Positions 58,305 through 64,000 of a stretch of DNA of 64,000 nt are shown here, piece after piece. Numbering within the stretch: the first letter of the stretch is position 1; every line of letters starts with the position of its first letter. Source of the stretch: Pogonophryne albipinna (Eukaryota > Chordata > Actinopteri > Perciformes > Artedidraconidae). A program made the position numbers and the translations under genes. Location of the stretch: positions 23,052,543-23,116,542 of the forward strand of contig CM053248.1 of the NCBI GenBank assembly GCA_028583405.1. The letters are read 5' to 3'. A model generated the notes under the pieces. That model was not told the origin of the DNA and made no database searches. It worked only from the letters and a program-made list of their open reading frames with translations.

Positions 58305-58442
58305 TTATTGGAAATTGTTAGAAAACTCCCCCTGGTCCCCGGCTTGAGCTTCAGCCTCAGGATCCATGTATCTGTGATCCTCTCCAGAATGGAAGTAGTC
58401 ATCACATACAGAGACTAGTTCCTGAACAGTGTCCTTCACATG
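58305..58442 (-). CDS. unassigned terminal exon (46 codons)
   Basis: After a ATATCAG acceptor the frame reads HVKDTVQELVSVCDDYFHSG, EDHRYMDPEAEAQAGDQGEF, SNNFQ and TAA. The stop overlaps an AATAAA poly(A) signal (CAATAAATG). It is acidic, with no recognised domain. It lies 330 nt downstream of the PHD exon on the same strand, so it could be an alternative last exon of the integrase gene or the end of another transcript. An exact multiple of three (138 nt) plus acceptor and poly(A) signal is the only support. Confidence 0.35.
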   Translation of the reverse strand, partial: HVKDTVQELVSVCDDYFHSGEDHRYMDPEAEAQAGDQGEFSNNFQ

Positions 58443-58737
58443 CTGATATCCAAGAGAGGGAGTTACACAGTCACAAGATGGAGGAATAGAAAGCAGTATT
58501 CAATGTTTACTTCAGATTAGCTCCACGTCAGAAATGAGCATGCTTGATGTCTCTCTCCATAGAGGCTGAATCATCATGTTAATCACATAGCTATCATCTG
58601 CCTCAAACAGTCCTGATGCTCTTCTAGGTAATCACACATCCTGTCATGTTCACAGCTACAGCTGGGATACCTTTGTTATCACGTTACTCTCGTATTGGAA
58701 GAGGACATTCAGGATTTTGCCAACAGAAATAATAAAC

Positions 58738-58770
58738 TGTGTGTGTGTGTGTGTGTGTATGTGTGTGTCT
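58738..58770. repeat. short (GT)n microsatellite
   Basis: About 14 GT units with one interruption, abutting the stop codon of the PHD exon. Confidence 0.8.
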
Positions 58771-59270
58771 AAGAAGTGCAGCCTTTACAAAAGAAATCTG
58801 CATTGACAGAGGGCTCCCCAACACAGTACGTGTGGTACCACATAGTGCACCCAGTGCACTCGATCTTAAAATAAACAGAAAAAATACATGTTAGAATATT
58901 GACAAACATTTGACATCACTCATCCAGAGTAAGCAGTAATCAAGTTGTTTACATTTCATTAAGCAAGCAATGTATAGTTTTAGATCTTAGCTGTTTTCCT
59001 TTCTGTTTAGAGTCCATGCTCAGAAGTTTCTTCAACTGCTCCAGTGTCCTCCCAAAGTGCAAAGACATGCAAGTTTGGTGAATTAAAGTAAACATTTATA
59101 ATATCTGTTATAGAGTGTTCACCCAGTGATATAGAGGTAACCAATCCAGGGTGTATCCCAGTCTTCCAGCCAAATGTTGGTCAGGAAATAAATACAACTT
59201 CTTACCCATTGGTCAACCTTAGGCCCTATGCTATGTTCCCCACAGGCCCGACACAGCTGGGATAGGTCAT
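58769..59270 (-). CDS. integrase gene, C-terminal PHD finger exons
   Basis: Exons 59206-59270 and 58769-58864, joined TGG|gtaaga...tttaag in phase. Reads LSQLCRACGEHSIGPKVDQW, then IECTGCTMWYHTYCVGEPSV and NADFFCKGCTS with TAG at 58769-58771. Cys-x2-Cys, Cys-x2-Cys, His-x2-Cys and Cys-x2-Cys give a complete C4HC3 PHD finger with the conserved Trp before the His. PHD fingers read histone tails, so target choice at chromatin is a reasonable inference. Confidence 0.82.
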
Positions 59271-59363
59271 CTGTAAAAACATCATTCAGAAATACAGGCA
59301 TGAAGGAAGTGAAATGCCAAATAAGATACAATATTTCTGTTTCCCCTGTCTAGTCCTGTATAC

Positions 59364-60297
59364 CGGAGTTGTTCACCAGAGCCATTGCCATGTGGAACCT
59401 CATTGAGGCCACTCCTTCCTGGTCCACTGGGTACTGGACCTGTTGTTTTTGCAGTATTTGTTCTGCAAGCTTAAAAGGTCTGTCATAAGTATCGTCGTAA
59501 TATTTGTTAATTACAGATGGTTATATATACACACACATTACTAAATGTTACCTTCAGAACCAACACACCGCAGGACGTAGAATCCATCTGTTTGGGATGA
59601 GCGATTGTCGTGCAGGCCCATCTCCCAACTGAAGGTCTGTGTTTCCGGACCAGCGATCTACATAGGAAACAGATAGATTGGGTTTTGTAGATAAGCCCAA
59701 TTCAGATCCTTGTTTAAGTCAAGAAGAGCTGCATGTTCACACAGGACAATCTAATGTATTCAAGTAACCAGTAGTAATCAGGAACATGATTTATGGCTTT
59801 GTGTTGCTCCCCCTTAATATAATCCTAAATCCTGAATATGTCTAGTAAACACATTAGAGCTTATATTTGATTCACCTTGTTACATCTTTGCATCTGATTG
59901 CTCTTCCGTGGCCCCCAATGGGTTCAAGAACAGGGACCTGTTCTCGTTCAGATACATGATCTATGGAAGTGAAAAGAAATGATTAAAGTGTTGAGTGTTA
60001 AATAAATAAAAATGTCTTGACCCATTAACATTTTAGATGACTTACAATGAGGGTCCAGTGTGCCCCGTCACAGACAGCTCCGGCTGCCACCTCATGTTTT
60101 GACAAGTCCAACTGAAAAATATTTGTACATACATCAGTACATACATATGTTCATATATACACACTTATTTCTAGTACTCTACTCACCTTTCTTAAGCTTC
60201 CCTTGTGGGTTCCCTTCCAGAGGGAAGTCATTAGGTAGGAGTCCACAATGAAGACCCCAGCTTTGGCCCCAACCCATGCCAGATAGGCATTCACAAT
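59364..60297 (-). CDS. integrase gene, Ulp1/C48-type cysteine protease exons
   Basis: Exons 60187-60297, about 60047-60111, 59884-59960, 59552-59657 and 59364-59469. Reads IVNAYLAWVGAKAGVFIVDS, YLMTSLWKGTHKG, then the His box AVCDGAHWTLI, the Asn/Asp box SLFLNPLGATEEQ, and the Gln-Cys box IAHPKQMDSTSCGVLVLKLA. The order INAYL, HW, N/D, Q-x5-CG is that of Ulp1/SENP deSUMOylase-fold proteases (family knowledge). The usual acidic residue of the triad appears as Asn, so activity is uncertain. One donor is weak (GAT|gtaaca at 59884). The exon at 60047 is located to within a base. Confidence 0.72.
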
Positions 60298-60380
60298 CTA
60301 TGAATACACCAGTATCTTTTGAACCCATTTTCAGAATGATCAGTTTGCCTACTTACATGTTTCATATACAGTACGCTTAC

Positions 60381-60498
60381 CTCTCCCTCCAACTCCTCTC
60401 CGGGGCCAAGACCAACAGATTTTGACTGTATATTTTGTATGGGCCATACTTGGCCCACAGTGTCTCTTGTCTCCTCCCTGCCCATATGTCTCGGATTA
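60381..60498 (-). pseudogene. integrase gene exon with probable single-base frameshift
   Basis: Entering in phase from 60570, the exon reads IRDIWAGRRQETLWAKYGPY, then KIYSQNLLVLAP, and then loses sense. The following exon needs the frame that reads GPGEELEGE at its end. A missing base in the G4 run at 60402-60405 (C4 on the coding strand) would explain it. Either a real inactivating mutation or a homopolymer sequencing error. Confidence 0.55.
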
Positions 60499-60569
60499 CT
60501 ATCAAAAAAGGCATGTTAGTTATGAATGAAATGCATACTTTAAGGTGTACTTTGTTTCAGTTTACTTAC

Positions 60570-61047
60570 AAGTCTCAACATCAGAGGATGCTCCTCGTGC
60601 CTGGCACTCTGTTGTGGAGGTGGGTGTGGGTGTGGAGGGCAGTGGAGCATCCAGAGGAGAAGGATCCAACACTTTTTGTAATTTAGCAGGGATCCTCTCC
60701 TCTGGCTGGACATAGTGTTTCAAATGATCAATGTTCACTCTCATTGTCTTCTTTCCTTTTTTTGTAGCAAGGTCCGCTACCTTCCCCTCAATGTTTAGGA
60801 TCCTGAATGGTCCCAACATGTCTGCTTCTAGCTTTCCTCCTTTCCTCTGTTCCGACCTTTTGTTGCGTTTTAAAACGAAATCCCCCACTTCAAAATTGTC
60901 CACTTGCCCACCTTCTTTCCTCTTGCGGATCTTATCCTGGCTTTTTGCTATGTTACCTTTCACCTCCGCGAAAACTGCCTCCTGTTTTTTGAGTCCCTCG
61001 AAGACTTCCTCCATTTGCACCAAGCTGCTGAATTTCTCTTCCGTTAT
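60570..61047 (-). CDS. integrase gene, C-terminal integrase/linker exon
   Basis: 478 nt. Reads ITEEKFSSLVQMEEVFEGLK, then a lysine-rich KSQDKIRKRKEG, then FEVGDFVLKRNKRSEQRKGG, KLEADMLGPFRILNIEGK and MRVNIDHLKHYVQ. The GDxVL...GPFxI...VNxxxLKxY pattern is the GPY/F-type or SH3-like C-terminal domain of gypsy and GINGER integrases. It ends in a Pro/Ser/Thr-rich linker and an ACT T|gtaagt donor. Confidence 0.8.
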
Positions 61048-61136
61048 CTGCCACAGAAAAGCGTTAGAATGTTGAGAAAACATAGATGTTTGAAATACTA
61101 TGAATAATTAAAAAGGATGAGGACATTATCAGATAC

Positions 61137-61896
61137 TTCATACTCCTTGGGCACCTCTGACGGGTACCTCGCCTCCCTCCCAAACATCAGAAAATAAGGG
61201 CTGAACTTGGTGGTCAGCTGGGTTTTCGTTCTCAGACCAAACATCATCCCTTGGAGGAGTTGGTCCCACCGTTTGGGCTCACCCTCCACCAGTTTGTTCA
61301 GGGACCTAAATTCAGGTAAAGTACAAACACAAGAAGGTAAAACAGAAATTGGTTTCTAATATATGATAAAGCAGCTGATTTATTGACTTTTGTTGTATTT
61401 TTAGCTATCAATTCTGATGAGTTAAAATAGGAACAGTAATGTTTGTTAATCTATGAACAAATATACCTTTGTATTGTGCCATTTAGTTTTTCCACCAAAC
61501 CATTTGTTTGTGGGTGGTACGGCGAGCACAGGCTTCTTTTGATGGCCAGCTTCTCACAAAGGTTATCGTTGACCTTCAAGTGAACATTGGGACAAACAGG
61601 AAATAAGTTTGTTAGCACAGCACAGTTACATAATGGGGAGTCATAATTCTTCAAAGTAGTACCTTATTGCAAAATTCCCTGCCTTGATCTGTTAGCAGTC
61701 TTTTGGGTGCACCACATTTGTAAAATAAATCAAGAATACACTTGGTCACCTCATCTGCTGTTTTATTTTTAAGTGGGTATGCCTTTGCCCATTTGGTGAA
61801 ATAATCAACCATTACACAAATGTACTGATTGCCACCATCGGTTACTGTGAGTTTACCCACTAGGTCCATGCCGACCAGCTCCAGAGGCTCTGTTAC
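61137..61896 (-). CDS. integrase catalytic core exons (D,D35E)
   Basis: Exons 61663-61896, 61467-61573 and 61137-61305, all in phase. First Asp in LELVGMDLVGKL, second in RLLTDQGREFCNK, Glu in SPYHPQTNGLVEKLNGTIQR, with exactly 35 residues between the last two. Then NKLVEGEPKRWDQLLQGMMF and KFSPYFLMFGREARYP, the conserved end of gypsy-type integrase cores. All three catalytic residues are present, and there is no stop codon in these exons. Confidence 0.85.
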
Positions 61897-61984
61897 CTGA
61901 GAAGAAGAAAATACACATGAGCATTGCAGTACATTACTGTTGGCATGTTTGAAAGCTGAAACTGTCTGCAAATGTGTCCTGTAC

Positions 61985-62346
61985 TTCAATAGGAGTGTAC
62001 TCTTTCTTCTCCTTGATAGTGGCCCTCTTTGACTGGCATTGGGGACACTGAGCAATCTGAACAAAAAAACACACTATACACTTTTATGTGTTGCACTTTT
62101 GTACCATAATGTGTAATTTACCTCATTATTTTGAACTCACCCACTTGCGGATGTCCTTCGTCATGCCAGGCCAATAGAACCGCTGAATGATGGCCAGATG
62201 AGTTTTCTCCATTCCAGCGTGTCCACCAATTAGGCTGCAGTGGAACTCTATGAAGAGCTCGTTGGCTTCTTCACTTGATAAGACCACTTTTGCAAGGTGC
62301 TCACTCCTGTTTTTTTTCCTCCTGCATATGTAGTGCAGGTCTCCGT
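61985..62346 (-). CDS. integrase gene, H2C2 zinc-binding exons
   Basis: Exons 62141-62346 and 61985-62056, joined TGG|gtgagt...tgttcag. Reads DGDLHYICRRKKNRSEHLAK, then FHCSLIGGHAGMEKTHLAII, QRFYWPGMTKDIRKW and IAQCPQCQSKRATIKEKKEY. The His-x3-4-His and Cys-x2-Cys set is the HHCC zinc module that precedes retroviral and gypsy-type integrase cores. A preceding block ending AESYRIK at 62435 joins in phase (AAAG|gtaacc). Confidence 0.8.
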
Positions 62347-62703
62347 CTGGTATTGAAATGTCATAATTATACATGTATTAACAGTGTTATCAAAGCAGAT
62401 GATGTTCTGAAAACCACATGTCTGAAATGGTTACCTTTAATCCTGTAGGACTCAGCTCTTCTTTTGATAGCAAGCCTTCAGGATATATATGGCGGAATGG
62501 AAATCCAACAGTTCTTTCACCATGTTTGCATCCATGGTTTGCTGGCCCTCTCTAATATGAAGCCCTACACAAATGCTGTCCCTCCAACACACACACAGGC
62601 AAACAACTACTCACTAAATTACCACACAACACACAAAGACAAACAAACAATCACATTCAGTACTCACGCACAATCGATCTTTCTCTGTCGAATCTCACTA
62701 TTC

Positions 62704-62845
62704 TATCGCTATGTATCTGTCTCTCTCTCTAAATGTCTCTCTCGCTCTAACTCTAAATGTCTCTCTCGCTGTCTCTCTCGCTCTAACTCTAAATGTCTCT
62801 CTCGCTCTCAATGTCTCTCTCGCTCTAAATGTCTCTCTCGCTATC
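62704..62845. repeat. CTCTCTCGCTCTAAATGT minisatellite
   Basis: Variable units of TCTCTCTCGC and TCTAAATG repeated about seven times. A plus-strand Ser-Lys-Cys-Leu-Ser-Arg repeat frame is a by-product. Confidence 0.8.
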
Positions 62846-62959
62846 CTCATGCAGTTGTGTCATTTCCACCAGTTTATATAGCCATAGAGACAACCAAGGA
62901 GCAGATCACAGCTTGTCCCAGGTGGTCAGCTGTGGCCAGCTGTGATCGATCCGTGTGAT

Positions 62960-63805
62960 GAACATGTGCTTCAGTTACAGTAATGTATAACTTTTTGCTG
63001 TAACGAAGTAATGTAATGCATTACTAATGAAATGTGGGTAATATATTACCCGTTACAATTCTCAGTAACGCAGTTACAACACATTTTAACCCGAAATTAA
63101 ATGGTGTTTTGTTTTTGAACCATTTACCAACATCGCAAGATATTCTGACACCAGACAAATTGTGCGGGTCGATTAGTAAACCTGGTGTTTACCCTTCAGG
63201 CTCGTCAAGATCCAGGCTGTCGGATGTTCTTTCCCCCATGACCGCCTCGCTGCACAAATATCCCGCTTATTACACGGCCATACTAAACAAACAGAGCCCA
63301 TTCCGTGTTCCTGTTATTGTTTACTTCCTCTCTGCCTTCTTCTGGTGATTTATCTGACGTCCAGCGCTCCGTCTTTTAACCTCTTTTGCTTTCTCTTTCT
63401 TGATCCTCGTTAGCAACCTTCATTGTAGTCATCGACAGTGGTCTGTATACTGTATAAACAACGTGTCACATGTTCAATGAATCAGAATCGAGTATTCAAC
63501 TAAGCCGTGTAATAAAAGTTGTGAGTAGCCTTAATGGCCTACACAGTTGTTATGCTATACCACATTGTCCTTCACTGGATGTATAATGAGCTGCACTAAA
63601 CTACATTTTAGCATTTAAAATACTTAGCCATTCTTTTAAGGTTATTTTGGTAAAGTAACTCAAAAGTAGGCTAATATAAAAGTAGTGCAAGTCATTACAT
63701 TTCAGAGACAGTCATATTGTAATGTAACGTAGCCTATTACTTAAAAAAGACAGTAATAAGTAATGTACTGTATTACATTTTGGAAGTAACTTGCCCAACA
63801 CTGCA
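62960..63805. mobile_element. probable MITE with GTTACTT-rich ends
   Basis: Left part carries TAATGCATTACTAATGAAAT and CAGTAACGCAGTTACAAC. The right part ends TGGAAGTAACTTGCCCAACA CTG (to about 63805), the inverted form of CAGTGTTGGGCAAGTTACTT, a common fish hAT-like terminus. Borders are approximate. Confidence 0.5.
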
Positions 63806-64000
63806 GATGATCCAGTCTTCTCGATGCTGCTTTCGGGCTGTGAATAAACAACTTGTGTTTTACTTTTAGGCTGTCTGAAGGTATGGACAGCTATCAAAGC
63901 TACTATACATCACATTAAGAACGATGTACAAATGAAAGTCGGACACAAATATATAATTTAAATGATGTATTCAAGTTTGCAATATTTTGAACAGGCATCC
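63806..64000 (-). repeat. right arm of the inverted repeat pair, cut by the window end
   Basis: Inverted copy of 56866-57050, still matching at the last base of the window, so the arm continues outside. Confidence 0.85.

Larger units (their letters stand above)
58769..62470 (-). mobile_element. GINGER-type DNA transposon gene: integrase, Ulp1-like protease and PHD finger, about 15 exons
   Basis: Minus-strand exons: an incomplete first block about 62435-62470, then 62141-62346, 61985-62056, 61663-61896, 61467-61573, 61137-61305, 60570-61047, 60381-60498, 60187-60297, about 60047-60111, 59884-59960, 59552-59657, 59364-59469, 59206-59270 and 58769-58864. Order: H2C2 zinc-binding module, retroviral/gypsy-type integrase core with D, D and E (35 residues between the last two), a chromatin-tether-like linker, Ulp1/C48 cysteine protease, PHD finger. 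The multi-intron structure and absence of gag, protease, RT or LTRs argue against an LTR retrotransposon and for a GINGER (gypsy-integrase-related) DNA transposon; a domesticated GIN-like gene is the alternative. About 670 aa are readable. Exon 60381-60498 is one base out of phase. The N-terminal exon and the terminal repeats are not resolved. Confidence 0.75.

Noticed and set aside
58769..62470. Reading the integrase region as an LTR retrotransposon
   Set aside because: No gag, aspartic protease, reverse transcriptase, RNase H, primer-binding site or direct LTRs were seen, and the gene has many introns with protease and PHD domains after the integrase.
62704..62845. CRISPR-like array
   Set aside because: Units are irregular, unspaced and simple-sequence (TCTC-rich); it is a eukaryotic minisatellite.

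Overview
The window is vertebrate nuclear DNA, almost certainly from a teleost fish. Genes are split by GT-AG introns, most of the DNA is non-coding, very long (AC)n tracts recur, and the transposon families are those that fill ray-finned fish genomes (hAT, PIF/Harbinger, Tc1/mariner, L2-like LINEs, a GINGER-type integrase transposon, TTAA-flanked MITEs).

Positions 5352-25092, minus strand, hold one clear host gene: tbx21 (T-bet), a T-box transcription factor. Six coding exons join with consistent phases into an intact frame of 617 codons. The small introns lie at the 3' end; intron 1 is about 13.6 kb. Introns 1 and 2 carry a broken hAT-type transposase gene, a THAP-like fragment, MITEs and two long (AC)n tracts. 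The leader has two short upstream ORFs, and the stop of the second shares a base with the proposed start codon.

Positions 25225-40330 are upstream of tbx21. No second host gene was recognised there. They contain a hAT MITE with a near-perfect 8-bp target duplication (33348-33964) and a 3.1-kb Harbinger-type composite flanked by TTA (35892-38995), itself invaded by a hAT element with an exact 8-bp target duplication (36525-37209).

Positions 40336-45625 are a nest. An L2-like LINE is split by a Harbinger-family insertion, which is associated with a 2.2-kb element whose terminal inverted repeats are about 370 bp long. A second LINE fragment follows.

Positions 48688-54123, minus strand, hold a decayed multi-exon gene resembling DUF4806 proteins. 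It is interrupted by an apparently complete Tc1/mariner/IS630-type transposon (51304-54007) with TA target duplication, long near-identical inverted repeats, a TATA box, a three-exon 445-aa transposase with an Arg-Gly repeat tail, and a poly(A) signal.

Positions 55203-55490 hold a broken THAP-domain sequence. Positions 58769-62470, minus strand, hold the most unusual object: a roughly 15-exon gene that reads H2C2 zinc-binding module, gypsy-like integrase core (D,D35E), Ulp1-type cysteine protease and C4HC3 PHD finger. This is the layout of a GINGER-type DNA transposon. One exon is a base out of phase, so the copy may be inactive. A 185-bp inverted repeat pair (about 56866-57050 and 63806-64000) brackets it and runs off the window.

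Exon coordinates come from reading splice sites by eye. Family names come from recognising motifs, not from database searches.
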